64,000 nucleotides of DNA, from assembly GCA_902776545.1 (NCBI GenBank), contig CACYQO010000001.1, positions 32,329 to 96,328 of the forward strand, given 5' to 3'. Source of the stretch: an uncultured Prevotellaceae bacterium. GTDB taxonomy: Bacteria > Bacteroidota > Bacteroidia > Bacteroidales > Bacteroidaceae. Positions 1 to 11,066 of this stretch are shown here, piece by piece. The position numbers and the translations under genes were made by a program. Position 1 is the first letter of the stretch. Every line of letters begins with the position of its first letter. The notes under the pieces are model-generated. The model did not search any database. It had not been told where the DNA came from and was given only the letters and a program-made list of their open reading frames with translations.

Positions 1-294
1 CTCATCTATGATGCCAAGCGGCACTATGGATATTATTATGACGGAGGTACGGGGGTGCAGGGGTGCGGAAGTACGAAGCCGATACGCATCACGTTTGAAG
101 ACGAAGCAGCCGTTCCCTTCAGCTTGGAGAACGGCAAACTCAATGAGGAGGTCCTGAGCAGCGACGACCAGCTGTTGCAGGATTTGTGGCGGACTTATTT
201 CAAGGCCATTTGCATCAAGGAGCGCATGAATCCGCGCAAGCAACTGCAGGACATGCCGCGGCGGTACTGGAAGTATATGACGGAGAAGCAGTAA
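1..294 (+). CDS. C-terminal part of DUF4130 family protein (truncated by window start)
   Basis: The frame is open from base 1 to the TAA at 292-294, so only the last 97 residues are present. The ending, with KERMNPRKQLQDMPRRYWKY, is typical of the DUF4130 / TIGR03915 family. Members of that family are annotated as probable DNA-metabolism proteins and often sit beside a radical-SAM partner; the reaction is not established. Residues around GGTGVQGCGSTKP (bases 45-78) are encoded by an imperfect G-rich 7-8 nt repeat of the kind seen in many genes here, so this loop is probably a lineage-specific insertion. The true start and upstream partner lie outside the window. Confidence 0.7.
   Translation, partial: LIYDAKRHYGYYYDGGTGVQGCGSTKPIRITFEDEAAVPFSLENGKLNEEVLSSDDQLLQDLWRTYFKAICIKERMNPRKQLQDMPRRYWKYMTEKQ
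45..78 (+). repeat. In-frame G-rich 7-8 nt array
   Basis: Imperfect units of the GGGGTGC / GGTACGG type lie inside the DUF4130 gene and are translated as a Gly-rich loop. The same G-rich family recurs at 14972, 15271 and 23995. Confidence 0.55.
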
Positions 295-300
295 TTTTTT

Positions 301-394
301 CTCCCCCTGAGTCAGGGGGAGCCAGAGGGGGTCTGAACAAGGGAATCATGAGGCTGTTCAGACCACCCCTGACCCCTCCTAACTTAGGAGGGGA
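301..394. repeat. REP-like paired inverted repeat, copy 1
   Basis: Two imperfectly complementary segments, one starting CCCCCTGAGTCAGGGGGAGC and one ending CCCCTCCTAACTTAGGAGGG, enclose a spacer and could fold into one or two hairpins. A second copy in the same orientation lies at 2391-2495. Together they bracket the phosphatase gene. It sits between convergent stops, so it may also help transcription end. Confidence 0.7.
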
Positions 395-396
395 AA

Positions 397-2241
397 CTAT
401 TTCATCTTGATACACATCTTCGTAAGATCATCGGAGGGTTCGGCATCGCCGACAAACTCCTCGACGGCCTTGTGGATGGACTCTGAAGTCTGACGGGCAT
501 CACCCCAGTCTTTCTGCAGCAGTTCGCGCAGGCGTTCTTCACCAAACTGTTCCTTATGGATATTCTCGGCCTCGTTAATACCGTCGGTATAGACGAAGAG
601 CGTCTTGCCGTGCATATCAGCCACCTCCTCACCAGCGAAGTCCACTTCCGGCCACAAGCCAATAGGCGCATTAGCCTCCATCTTCATATATTCGCCGTCG
701 AGTAGTGGAGGATTATGACCTGCGTTGCAGTACTCCATGTGGCCTGACTTGAGGTTGATGAGACCGATGAACATCGTGACGAACATACCCTGGTCGTTGT
801 CCTCGGCCAGCGCGTGATTCAGACGGGTGGCGATGATTTCCGGCTGCAGACGGCCGTCGACCAGCGTGCGGAACATACGCGTCACCTCAGCCATAAAGAG
901 GGCTGCCGGCACACCTTTGCCGCTGACATCGCCCACGCAGAAGTAGAGCAGATCGTCGATGAGGGCATAGCCGTAGAGGTCGCCACCCACCTCCTTCGCA
1001 GGCGTCATCATCGCATAGATATCCACATCTCTGCGACGGGGGAAGACGTGCGGTAGCATACGCCTCTGGATTTCACGGGCGATGCGGAGTTCACTCTCGA
1101 TGCGCTCCTTGACCTTCGTGGTCTCCTCCAGCTGGTCGTAGGCCTCCTGCAATTTGCTGTTGGTCGCCTTCATGTGCTTGTTATGCTTGTTGCTGCGATA
1201 ACCGTAGAGAGTGAGGAAGGCGATGATGAGTGCTGCGACGACACCACCTGCCGTGAGCATCACATGATCCCTTGCCAGCTTCATCTCCTTCACATCGTTC
1301 TCAGCGTAGGTGAGGGAGAGTTCGGCATCGAACTCGTTCGTCTGCGAACGGGCCTCCGACGACTGGATGGAGTCGATGACCGCACGGGTCTGCTTCTGCC
1401 AGTAGAGAGCCTGTTTCAAGTCACCCATGTGTTCGTAGATAGAGGCCTTCTGGGCACATTTGTTCTGCTGGTGGATCAGCTTGTCAGCACGCTGCAGGGC
1501 CAACTGCCACTGTTTGCGGTTCTTGGCCTGATAGACATTGATGAGTTCGCCGAAGAGTCCGCCCTGCCCTCCGAACTCGGCAATCAGCTGGGCACGCTCC
1601 TTATAGGCCTCCTCGAAACCGAGGCTGTCGCCCTCATTATAGCGGGCCAGACATTTATACGACCAAGCCGTGATCTGGTTCATGGGAATGATACCAGGCT
1701 CGTCGAGCGCCTTGCGGGCATACTCCTTCACCTCCTCGTAGTCCTTCCTGTGGAGGGCTGTCTCACAAAGACCTAAGTAACAAGGGGCTGCACTCTCGTC
1801 GGTCAGGTATTTCTCTTTCAGTTTCAGCGCCTCGTGGAAACTCTTCTCAGCCAGTCCCATATTGCCGGACTGTTCGCGGATGGTGCCTAAGGTGAAGGTG
1901 GCGAAGTACAAGCCGATGTTGCTCTTGTTCTCCTTGGCGTGATGATAGATGGCATGAGACAACTCAACGCCTTTCTGACGATCGACGTACTCGAACATAT
2001 AGATGGCCTCGTAGCTGCAAGCCCGATAGTAGGTCTCCTGATATTCGGAGAACTCAGTGGCAGTCTTGATCTGCTGGATTGTCTCAAGAAAGTTATCCGT
2101 CTCTCGCGCACTATAAGCACGATAGGCTTCATCAGTGATAGACTGGAGTTTAGGAGGCAGCTGCTCTCCTGCCCAATGGTGAGAGGCACCTGTTGCCAAC
2201 AGCAGGAGTGTCAGAAACAACACACGAGCGATCTTCTTCAT
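397..2241 (-). CDS. TPR-containing membrane PP2C-type phosphatase (SpoIIE/RsbU family)
   Basis: The 614-residue protein starts at the ATG giving MKKIARVLFL, because the frame upstream runs into the REP element and reads as nonsense. It has a Sec-type signal at residues 1-20, an alpha-helical TPR-like sensor region at about 30-300, a transmembrane helix at about 328-348, a short coiled coil at about 358-395, and a C-terminal SpoIIE phosphatase domain. Metal-binding motifs visible are GGDLYG (419-424) and GDVSGKG (437-443). The family dephosphorylates Ser/Thr residues, usually on anti-sigma-factor antagonists, so a role in partner-switching signalling is inferred. No anti-sigma partner is adjacent. 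A TACTTTTG -7 element lies about 47 nt upstream of the start. Confidence 0.85.
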   Translation of the reverse strand: MKKIARVLFLTLLLLATGASHHWAGEQLPPKLQSITDEAYRAYSARETDNFLETIQQIKTATEFSEYQETYYRACSYEAIYMFEYVDRQKGVELSHAIYHHAKENKSNIGLYFATFTLGTIREQSGNMGLAEKSFHEALKLKEKYLTDESAAPCYLGLCETALHRKDYEEVKEYARKALDEPGIIPMNQITAWSYKCLARYNEGDSLGFEEAYKERAQLIAEFGGQGGLFGELINVYQAKNRKQWQLALQRADKLIHQQNKCAQKASIYEHMGDLKQALYWQKQTRAVIDSIQSSEARSQTNEFDAELSLTYAENDVKEMKLARDHVMLTAGGVVAALIIAFLTLYGYRSNKHNKHMKATNSKLQEAYDQLEETTKVKERIESELRIAREIQRRMLPHVFPRRRDVDIYAMMTPAKEVGGDLYGYALIDDLLYFCVGDVSGKGVPAALFMAEVTRMFRTLVDGRLQPEIIATRLNHALAEDNDQGMFVTMFIGLINLKSGHMEYCNAGHNPPLLDGEYMKMEANAPIGLWPEVDFAGEEVADMHGKTLFVYTDGINEAENIHKEQFGEERLRELLQKDWGDARQTSESIHKAVEEFVGDAEPSDDLTKMCIKMK

Positions 2242-2287
2242 ATTCGGTTTTTTAGCGAAACAGCAAATAGTTTGTCTTATTTCGCTG

Positions 2288-2295
2288 CAAAAGTA
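2288..2295 (-). promoter_or_regulatory. -7 element (TACTTTTG) for the SpoIIE-type phosphatase gene
   Basis: The reverse strand reads TACTTTTG, matching the Bacteroidetes consensus TAnnTTTG, at a suitable distance from the ATG at 2241. Confidence 0.6.
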
Positions 2296-2390
2296 CGAAG
2301 AAATTTTAAAACAACAAAAGAAATATTCAATTTTTGACAAAGAACAATAATCCCCCGCTCGGCTGAGCAGAGGAAGATTGTAATTGTTTC

Positions 2391-2495
2391 TACCCTGAGT
2401 AGGGGGAGCCAGAGGGGGTCTGAGCAAGCGCAGATTCTTAAGCAGAGTCTGAGGTGTATCAGACCACCCCTGACCCCTCCTAACTCAGGAGGGGA
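2391..2495. repeat. REP-like paired inverted repeat, copy 2
   Basis: Same order and orientation as the copy at 301-394: a CCTGAGTAGGGGGAGCCAGA half, a variable spacer, then a CCCCTCCTAACTCAGGAGGG half. It lies just downstream of the GH3 stop at 2501 and upstream of the phosphatase promoter. Confidence 0.7.
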
Positions 2496-2500
2496 AAAAG

Positions 2501-4867
2501 CTAACGCTTCAGAAGGTTCAGCGGGGTTTGGGGTTTCAGGACATCGTTAGCCTTAACAGTGCTGGCCTTGACGGCAGCAGACAGTGTAGCCTTGATGTCT
2601 GCTGCAGAAGCAGCGACGAGGAACTGGTATTCACCCTCGGCGACCACCCATGCAGAGGCGGCTTCATCGAACGAAGCGAGGTCGGCAGCCTTCACGACCA
2701 TCTTAATGGTCTCGCTCTCACCGGGTTTCAGGTTCTTTGTCTTGGCAAAGGCCTTGAGTTCCTTCACTGGCTTGTTGGCAGCCTTAGAGTCAGGTGCAGC
2801 GACATAAAGCTCTACAACCTCCTTGCCCTCGCGGTCGCCAGTGTTCTTGACGGTGACGGTGACCTCATATTCCTCGCCCTTGTCAGCAACCTTGGCATCA
2901 GCATACTCGAAGGTGGTGTAGCTCAGGCCAAAGCCAAAGGGATAAGCCACGGGCACCTCGAAGCTGTCGAAGTAACGATAGCCGACGTAGATGTCTTCCT
3001 CGTACTCGGTATAGTCGACGGTACGGACGTTACCCTTCTGTCCCTGGTTCAGCATATCGATGCGGGGATCCTGATCGATGGGGAAGTTCTTTGAAGAATA
3101 AGCATCGGTGAAGCGGATGGGCCACGTCATCGTGAACTTACCAGAGGGCGACTGCTTGCCACTCAGCACATCGACGACAGAGTTACCACCCTCCTGACCA
3201 GCCTGCCAGGCGCAGAGGATAGCATCGGGCAGCTCACGCCAAGAGGCGGTCTCGATGACACCACCGATGTTCAGCAGCACGACAACCTGCTTGCCAGCCT
3301 TGTGATAGACGTCGCAGACCTGCTCCACGAGCTTGCGCTCAGAATCGCTGAGGTTGAAGTTGGCGACATTACGATCGAGGAACTCACCAGAGATACGTCC
3401 GATGGTGATCACAGCGACATCGGCCTTGGAAGCCTGAGCCGTGAGCTCGTCAGCGGTGAAGAGTTTCTCTGCGGGCAGCGAACCGGGCATAAATCGGGCG
3501 AGCATAGCGGACTGCTTGTCTTTCTTCTCCATCTCTGCGAGCTCCTTCTCCTTGGCCTCCTTGCACTCAGCAGCATAGGCCTCATAAGCGGTCTTCAACT
3601 CGTCGGAAACGATGTAGCCACCGTTCTTCAGACCGTCGAGCAAAGAGACGACATAGGCGTGGTTCACGTTACCAGAGCCAGTACCACCAGCGATGAAGTC
3701 GTAAGAGGTGTTGCCATAGAGGGCGACGTTCTTCACGGCCTCAGCGAAAGGCAGGGCCTTCTCGTTCTTCATCAGCACCATACCCTCGGCAGCAGACTGA
3801 CGAGTGACCTCAGCGTGAGCCTTGAGGTCGGGCTTGTTGCTGAACTCATAACCTTGATAGCGGGGACTCTTCTCGATGAGGTTGAGGATGCGGGCAACGT
3901 TGCGGTCGAGATCGGCCTTAGCGAGTTTGCCGCTCTTCACACCAGCGACGATGCTGTCGAACTGCTCCTGCTTACCAGGCTGCAGCATATCGTTACCAGC
4001 CCACATCTGAACGGCACCGTCCTTACCACCGAACCAGTCGGTCATCACGGTTCCCTCATAGCCCCACTCATCGCGGAGGATGGTCTGCACGAGGTCCTTG
4101 CTCTCAGATGAATAGACACCGTTGATATAATTATAAGAGGTCATCACCGTCCAGGGCTTGCTCTCCTTGATGGCGATCTCGAATCCCTTGAGGTAGATCT
4201 CGCGGAGGGCACGCTGGGAGATGCGGGCATCGTTGTTCATGCGGTTCGTCTCCTGATTGTTGGCAGCGAAGTGCTTGATGCTCGTGCCGACATCGTTCTT
4301 CTGAACACCAGTGATATAGGCACCAGCGGTCTTACCGGCTACCACGGGATCCTCAGAGTAGTACTCGAAGTTACGTCCGCAGAGGGGGTTGCGCATGATG
4401 TTCAGGGCAGGAGCCAGCAGCACGTCGGCACCATATTCCTTCACCTCTTCGCCGATGGCCTCACCAACCTCCTCCACGAGCTGGGTGTTCCAGGTAGAGG
4501 CGAGCAGGGTGCCGATGGGGAAGTGTGTGCAATAATAGGTAGCATCGTCACCTTCACGGGTAGCATCGATACGGAGTCCGGCAGGGCCGTCAGCGAGTAC
4601 GATGGCAGGGATGCCGAGGGAGTCGAGAGGATAGGTGGTACCAGCGGCACCAGGCACAAGGCTCTTGGTAGCGCCAATGACAGCGTCATCGCCAGAGAAG
4701 CCGGCCATACCTGTTCCGATGACGAAGTGGGCCTTGTCTTCGAGCGACATCTTGGCCATCACTTCCTCCTGATTGATGGTCTTCTGGACAGGGGCTTTGT
4801 CGGCTGTGCTACAACCGACCGCAACGACAGCTGCTGCTGCGAGACTTAAAATTACGGATTTCTTCAT
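2501..4867 (-). CDS. bglX: Glycoside hydrolase family 3 beta-glucosidase-type lipoprotein
   Basis: 788 residues with a lipoprotein signal (lipobox VVAVGC, Cys19) predicting export and lipid anchoring. The GH3 N-terminal barrel carries GRNFEYYSEDP (164-174), KHF (198-200) and the nucleophile motif VMTDWFGG with Asp277. The second alpha/beta domain follows and the C-terminus is a fibronectin III-like domain. GH3 enzymes release single glucose or xylose units from the non-reducing end of beta-linked oligosaccharides; the exact sugar cannot be told here. It is last in the run SusC, SusD, esterase, GH3, separated from the esterase by an octamer-repeat hairpin, so it probably completes degradation of the glycan imported by that locus. 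Confidence 0.88.
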   Translation of the reverse strand: MKKSVILSLAAAAVVAVGCSTADKAPVQKTINQEEVMAKMSLEDKAHFVIGTGMAGFSGDDAVIGATKSLVPGAAGTTYPLDSLGIPAIVLADGPAGLRIDATREGDDATYYCTHFPIGTLLASTWNTQLVEEVGEAIGEEVKEYGADVLLAPALNIMRNPLCGRNFEYYSEDPVVAGKTAGAYITGVQKNDVGTSIKHFAANNQETNRMNNDARISQRALREIYLKGFEIAIKESKPWTVMTSYNYINGVYSSESKDLVQTILRDEWGYEGTVMTDWFGGKDGAVQMWAGNDMLQPGKQEQFDSIVAGVKSGKLAKADLDRNVARILNLIEKSPRYQGYEFSNKPDLKAHAEVTRQSAAEGMVLMKNEKALPFAEAVKNVALYGNTSYDFIAGGTGSGNVNHAYVVSLLDGLKNGGYIVSDELKTAYEAYAAECKEAKEKELAEMEKKDKQSAMLARFMPGSLPAEKLFTADELTAQASKADVAVITIGRISGEFLDRNVANFNLSDSERKLVEQVCDVYHKAGKQVVVLLNIGGVIETASWRELPDAILCAWQAGQEGGNSVVDVLSGKQSPSGKFTMTWPIRFTDAYSSKNFPIDQDPRIDMLNQGQKGNVRTVDYTEYEEDIYVGYRYFDSFEVPVAYPFGFGLSYTTFEYADAKVADKGEEYEVTVTVKNTGDREGKEVVELYVAAPDSKAANKPVKELKAFAKTKNLKPGESETIKMVVKAADLASFDEAASAWVVAEGEYQFLVAASAADIKATLSAAVKASTVKANDVLKPQTPLNLLKR

Positions 4868-4885
4868 AATGCTTTCTTTTATTTT

Positions 4886-4948
4886 GCAACGGACTACAGG
4901 ACTATAAGACTTATTTGCGTATTGTCCTTAAGTCGTGTAGTCCGTTGC
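4886..4948. repeat. Intergenic hairpin from inverted octamers, copy 1
   Basis: GCAACGGACTACAGGAC on the left is matched by the reverse complement GTCNTGTAGTCCGTTGC on the right. Within each arm GGAC recurs every 8 nt. A near-identical hairpin is at 6181-6247, so the esterase gene is bracketed by the two. There is no strong T-run, so it may process or stabilise mRNA rather than terminate it. Confidence 0.75.
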
Positions 4949-4955
4949 TAATTAA

Positions 4956-6247
<1,292 letters not shown>

Positions 6248-6257
6248 TAAATTAATT

Positions 6258-7844
6258 TTACCAACCCGGATTCTGCGTCATGTTAGGATTGAGCTCGAGT
6301 TCCTTGAGAGGAATAGGCAGGAGCATGTGCTTGTCTTTGAAACCATAGATAGAGTTTTGCCAGTTCCACTGAATACCGTCCTTGGTGAAAGCGGGGACTT
6401 CCTTGCCCTGTTCTGCCATAACGCTCTTGGCATCGTTCCAGCGCACGAGATCCTGATAGCGGATAGCCTCGCAGCAGAGTTCCAGACGCTTCTCGGTCTT
6501 GATGTCGTTGAGGGTGACACTCGTCAGCGGCTGCTCCTGGGCACGGGTACGGATCTGGTTGATATAGTCAAGGGCCTTGCTGCTGTTGCCAGCCTGCAAC
6601 TGAGCCTCTGCAGCCATCAGCAGCACCTCTGCATAGCGCATGATCTTCAGGTCGATGAACTGTCCTGCCTGGAAGTACGACATATCCGTGACACAGTCTT
6701 CCTTGAATGACTGGGTCTTCCAGTAGAAGTAACCCTCGTCGCCATAGACGGCGTTGCTACCTGAGATACTCACACCGAGTTCCTCGAGCTGCGGATAAGT
6801 CAGCACGCTCTTGTTCAGACGGTATCCGTCGGCACCCTCCCACTCTACGAAGGCATCATAAAGCGACTTGCGGGGATTCAGGAAGCCGTATGTACCTGTG
6901 GCGAGCAGAGTCTGAGCAGTACCCTTATACTTCAGTTTGTCTGAACGCCAGCCCTGCATGATGTACACCATGTCCATCTGGTTCCACAACTGCTCCGTGT
7001 CGTAACGCTTCTGGAGTTCGAAGAGCGACTCGCAGTTGTTGTTGTTGGCAGCGTGGAACTGCATGTCATATTCACCGTTAAAGAGGGCATACTTGTTAGA
7101 GTTGATCACGTTGTCGAGCATCGAGGCAGCCTCGTTGTACTTACCCTGGAAAAGATAAGCCTTACCCAGCAGAGCCTGTGCGAACTCCTTGGTGACGCGG
7201 ATGCCTGTCTCAGCGTCATTGGTGCTGGTCTTAGAGGGCAGTGTGCCGCTGTTGATGGCCTCTGTCAGATCCTGCTCAACGAAAGCCCATGTCTCTGCGG
7301 GGTCGCTGTTACTCTGACGGTACTCATCGGGTTTCAGCAGATGGTCTACCTTCGGAGCGGTGCCCCAGAGGCTGACGAGTTCGAAGTGAGCCCATGCACG
7401 GAACACCTTGGCCTCGTTGATGGCGTGCTTCATGACTGGGGTGTCGCCCTGAGTCATGCCAATGATGAGGTTGGCATTGTAGATCACAGTATAGAGACCG
7501 GTATAGACACCCTCGACGGAACCGTGGTTCGAGTCGTATGTGTACTCGTTGAGTTTCTCCATCTCACCGTTGTCTCCACGCTGGCCACCGCCGCACCATA
7601 CATCGTCTGAAAGCAGGTTCTTGAGGAAATACCAGGTGAAATAGTTCGACCTTACCGACAGATAGAGAGCTGCCGAAGCCGAGTTAACATTCTCGTCAGT
7701 AGTGTAGTATGTATCCATACTTCCCATGTTGCCATGCTTCTCGATGTCGAGCTCACTGGAGCAACTTACGAAGAGGAAAGAGGAAAGAGGAAGGAGGAAA
7801 GAGAATACTCCTGCCACAACCATTTTATATATATTCTTTTTCAT
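6258..7844 (-). CDS. SusD/RagB-family glycan-binding lipoprotein (PUL1)
   Basis: 528 residues from the ATG giving MKKNIYK; an in-frame TTG nine bases upstream is less likely. A lipoprotein signal ends at FVSCSS. The rest shows SusD traits: TPR-like helices (KEFAQALLGKAYLFQGKYNE) and a conserved C-terminal part (RYAEVLLMAAEAQLQAGNSS, LCCEAIRYQDLVRWND). SusD proteins sit on the outer membrane as a lid over the SusC transporter and bind the oligosaccharide. The hydrophobic core of the signal peptide, FSFLLPLSSFLFVS, is encoded by a 7-nt tandem array at 7773-7806. The gene lies directly downstream of susC and is probably co-transcribed with it. Confidence 0.92.
   Translation of the reverse strand: MKKNIYKMVVAGVFSFLLPLSSFLFVSCSSELDIEKHGNMGSMDTYYTTDENVNSASAALYLSVRSNYFTWYFLKNLLSDDVWCGGGQRGDNGEMEKLNEYTYDSNHGSVEGVYTGLYTVIYNANLIIGMTQGDTPVMKHAINEAKVFRAWAHFELVSLWGTAPKVDHLLKPDEYRQSNSDPAETWAFVEQDLTEAINSGTLPSKTSTNDAETGIRVTKEFAQALLGKAYLFQGKYNEAASMLDNVINSNKYALFNGEYDMQFHAANNNNCESLFELQKRYDTEQLWNQMDMVYIMQGWRSDKLKYKGTAQTLLATGTYGFLNPRKSLYDAFVEWEGADGYRLNKSVLTYPQLEELGVSISGSNAVYGDEGYFYWKTQSFKEDCVTDMSYFQAGQFIDLKIMRYAEVLLMAAEAQLQAGNSSKALDYINQIRTRAQEQPLTSVTLNDIKTEKRLELCCEAIRYQDLVRWNDAKSVMAEQGKEVPAFTKDGIQWNWQNSIYGFKDKHMLLPIPLKELELNPNMTQNPGW
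7773..7806 (-). repeat. 7-nt array encoding SusD signal-peptide core
   Basis: Units of AGGAAAG/AGGAAGG on the plus strand; read on the minus strand they give the Phe/Leu/Ser-rich membrane-spanning part of the lipoprotein signal. Confidence 0.75.
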
Positions 7845-7903
7845 AACTGTCAATTTTATCTGTGATAATCAAATCTTCTGTGATAATCTGTGAAATCTGT
7901 GGC

Positions 7904-10900
7904 TTAGAATTCTACGTTGAAGCCCAGCACCAACTTCTTAGATGTAGGATAAGCACCCTTGTCGATACCCATACCAGAGAGGGCATTGGCCGAAGCCTCG
8001 GGATCGAAGCCGGGATAGCTGCTGATCGTGAAGAAGTCGTCGAGAGAACCGTAAACACGGCAGTGAGTGATACCGACCTTGCTCAACAGGCTCTTCGGCA
8101 GGGTGTAACCCAGCTGGATCTGCTTGAACTTGAAGTAGTTGCCGCTGTAGACCATGGCATCGGAGTCGGCGTACTTATCCATGTTGTTAGCACCTGCACG
8201 GGGCTTGGTGCCGCTCTTGTTGCTTTCCGTCCAACGGTTGTCGTACAACACTTCCTTCATCTTGTTAGAGGTGGCGTAGTCCGGACGGTTGATACAGTTG
8301 AAGATCTTGTTGCCTGCAGCACCCGTGCCGAAGATGGTCAGGTCGAAGCCCTTGTAGGCAGCAGTCAGCGTGAGACCGTATGTGACGCTGGGGATGGCGT
8401 TGCCGATATCGGTACGGTCGTCGTCATTCACCTCACCGTCACCGTTCAGGTCCTTGAACATCGGATCACCGGTCTCAGGATCGATCTTGTCGAACTGATA
8501 GCCACGGAAGTAATACACAGGATAGCCCTTCTCGAAGTAGGTGATGGTATAGGTGTGGAAACCAGTACCGCCCAGACGTACGAGTGAGGGATCAAGGAAG
8601 GTCACCTCATTCGACAGCGTCGAGAGGTTACCACGGACGCTATAGTTGAAATCACCGATATGGTCGCGCCAGCCGAGTTCGAACTCGAAGCCCTTGTTCT
8701 CCACGTTACCGGCGTTGATGGGTGATGTCTTACCGCCGATGATGAGTGACGGAGTGGTTCCAGATACGAGCAGGTCCTTGGTCTTCTTGATGAAGTAGTC
8801 GATGCCGAAGGTCAGGCGTCCGCCGAGGAGGATACCGTCGAAACCGAAGTTCAGCTGCTCAGAGGTCTCCCATTTCAGCTCGTCGTTACCCAATGATGTG
8901 GGAGCAACGCCCTGGGTGTACTGGATACCAGAGGTGAAGGGATAGAGGCCGCCTAAGGCCATATCGGTGCTGTAAGGATAACCGCTCAGTGAGGAGAGGC
9001 TACCGTTCTGACCCCAAGAAGCACGGAACTTCAAGCTGTCGAACCACTTCTTGATCGGATTGAAGAATTTCTCTTCGCTGATAGTCCAACCTACAGACAC
9101 AGCGGGGAAGTAACCCCAGCGGGTCTTCTTGGAGAGTTTCGAGAGGTCGGCGGCATCAGCACGGAGCGAAGCCTGGAAGAGGTAGCGGCCCATGAAGTCG
9201 TAGCCTACCCGGCCGAAGTAAGAATACTTCGTGGTATTGGTAGTCTCACCGCTCACACCCTTCACAGCCGAGGCGTTGGCATAGTTCAGATAGTAGAACA
9301 GCGGATCGTTCTTCAGCAGGGCGTCCTCACCATTGTCTGACAGGCTGCCAGTCACGTAGTCATAGTCGCTGTCCTGGAAAGAGATACCGATCATGGCGCT
9401 GACGGTGTGTTTGTCGGCGAAGGTCTGCATATAGTTGGCGAAGTTCTCCCACTGATAATAGATAGAGGTGCTCGATGTGTTGCTCTGGCTCACGAAGTCG
9501 CGATTCTGTGTGGAGTTGCCGTAGAAGGGCAGGCTCGTCGTAGAGTTACGTGTGCCGGCCAGACGATAACCGAAGCGAGAGGTGACGGTCACGTGGGGGA
9601 TGAGTGTGAAGTCACCGTAGATAGATCCCGTCACGTTGAAGCCCTCGTTCTTTGTCTGGTTGTTGTCGCGCATCACTAGCGGGTTGTACTGCTCACCCTT
9701 GTAGAACTGGGAGGTACCATAGTAGTTGCCGTTCTCGTCCTGGAGCAGGTGCTTACCCTGAGCAACCAAATCTGAAACCGTCTCGGGCACGCCGTTGTTA
9801 TAAGACTCCGGTGTCAGCGGATCCATCATCAGCACAGCCGTCAGCAGAGAGCCGTACTCACTGTTGGAAGATACCGAACGTACGTCGTACTTCTCCACCT
9901 GGTTCGTGGTACCCACCTTCAACCAGTCCTTGATCTTATACTCACCGTTGATGGTAGCGGTCAGACGCTTGTAGAGGTCAGCGTCACCCTTCACGATACC
10001 GTTGTTCCTCAGATAAGAGAGAGCCAGATAGTAGTTACCACGGTCGTTACCGCCAGTGAACGAGAGGTTGTGCTTCTGCATGTGTCCATGAGTGAAGGCC
10101 ACATCGGTCCACTTCGTGTCGGTGTTGCCGTATCTGTTCTCATCCATAAAATCCTGCGTGAAGAGCTTACCCTCAATCATATACTGCATATACTCCTGGG
10201 CGTTCAGCATCTCGGGAACCCTTGCCAGGCTCTCGTCAGTCCACTGGAAGTCGTAGGAGATCTTACCCTGTCCGGCCTTACCCTTCTTCGTGGTGATCAG
10301 CACGACACCGTTACCAGCCTCAGCACCGTAGATGGCTGCCGAAGCAGCGTCCTTCAGGATTTCCATAGAGGCGATGGTCGAGGGGTCGATACCGCTGATG
10401 TCGCTTAAGCGCACACCGTCGACAACGTAGAGAGGCTCAGAACTTGAATTAGAGGAATAACCGCGCACACGTACGGTAGGAGATGAACCCGGAGCTGCAG
10501 AGGTAGAGATCACCTGCACACCAGAGGTCTTACCCTGCAGAGCCTGCTGAGCGTTAGAGATGGTACGGTTCTCGATGTCCTCGGGCTTCACCTGTGAGAT
10601 GGCACCCGTCACCGAGCTCTTCTTCTGTACACCGTAACCCACGACCACCACCTCGTCCAGCACCTTGTTGTCTGGCTTCAGGTTAATAGTCATACCATCT
10701 TTAGCGGCCACTTCCTGAGACTCGTAGCCGATGTAGGAGATGACGATCATCTGTCCGGCCTTCACGTTGATGGTGAAGTTACCATCGAAGTCGGTGATGG
10801 TGGCGTTCTTGGCATCAGCCTTGTCGCTGACGGTCGCACCGATCACAGCCTCACCGCGCTCGTCAATCACAGTGCCCTTGATTCCCTGGGCGAAGGATGT

Positions 10901-10951
10901 AGCTGACACGAATAGTGCCATCAACATCATCAGAATACTGCTCTTTTTCAT
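7904..10951 (-). CDS. SusC/RagA-family TonB-linked outer-membrane transporter (PUL1)
   Basis: 1015 residues with a Sec signal (1-21), a carboxypeptidase-regulatory-like domain (GIKGTVIDERGEAVIGATV), a TonB-box/plug region (VDEVVVVGYGVQKK, then VRVRGYSS and YVVDGVRL) and a long beta-barrel ending in an aromatic residue. SusC proteins import oligosaccharides across the outer membrane with TonB energy and pair with SusD. It heads the operon with SusD, esterase and GH3. A -7 element lies at 11031-11038, about 80 nt upstream, with repeated TTGTTCAAAA boxes behind it that the divergent hybrid regulator could bind. It has no tandem arrays. Confidence 0.93.
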   Translation of the reverse strand: MKKSSILMMLMALFVSATSFAQGIKGTVIDERGEAVIGATVSDKADAKNATITDFDGNFTINVKAGQMIVISYIGYESQEVAAKDGMTINLKPDNKVLDEVVVVGYGVQKKSSVTGAISQVKPEDIENRTISNAQQALQGKTSGVQVISTSAAPGSSPTVRVRGYSSNSSSEPLYVVDGVRLSDISGIDPSTIASMEILKDAASAAIYGAEAGNGVVLITTKKGKAGQGKISYDFQWTDESLARVPEMLNAQEYMQYMIEGKLFTQDFMDENRYGNTDTKWTDVAFTHGHMQKHNLSFTGGNDRGNYYLALSYLRNNGIVKGDADLYKRLTATINGEYKIKDWLKVGTTNQVEKYDVRSVSSNSEYGSLLTAVLMMDPLTPESYNNGVPETVSDLVAQGKHLLQDENGNYYGTSQFYKGEQYNPLVMRDNNQTKNEGFNVTGSIYGDFTLIPHVTVTSRFGYRLAGTRNSTTSLPFYGNSTQNRDFVSQSNTSSTSIYYQWENFANYMQTFADKHTVSAMIGISFQDSDYDYVTGSLSDNGEDALLKNDPLFYYLNYANASAVKGVSGETTNTTKYSYFGRVGYDFMGRYLFQASLRADAADLSKLSKKTRWGYFPAVSVGWTISEEKFFNPIKKWFDSLKFRASWGQNGSLSSLSGYPYSTDMALGGLYPFTSGIQYTQGVAPTSLGNDELKWETSEQLNFGFDGILLGGRLTFGIDYFIKKTKDLLVSGTTPSLIIGGKTSPINAGNVENKGFEFELGWRDHIGDFNYSVRGNLSTLSNEVTFLDPSLVRLGGTGFHTYTITYFEKGYPVYYFRGYQFDKIDPETGDPMFKDLNGDGEVNDDDRTDIGNAIPSVTYGLTLTAAYKGFDLTIFGTGAAGNKIFNCINRPDYATSNKMKEVLYDNRWTESNKSGTKPRAGANNMDKYADSDAMVYSGNYFKFKQIQLGYTLPKSLLSKVGITHCRVYGSLDDFFTISSYPGFDPEASANALSGMGIDKGAYPTSKKLVLGFNVEF

Positions 10952-11030
10952 TGAGTTTTAATTGTTAGTTTAAAAATGTTAGAAATAAAATTGTTCAATC
11001 CTTGTTGGCCTCTGTGGCCGATTTCGGGTG

Positions 11031-11038
11031 CAAAAGTA
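11031..11038 (-). promoter_or_regulatory. -7 element (TACTTTTG) for the PUL1 operon
   Basis: Reverse-strand TACTTTTG, giving a leader of roughly 70 nt before the susC ATG. Confidence 0.65.
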
Positions 11039-11066
11039 GTTATTATTCCTTTTACTGTCATTTCAA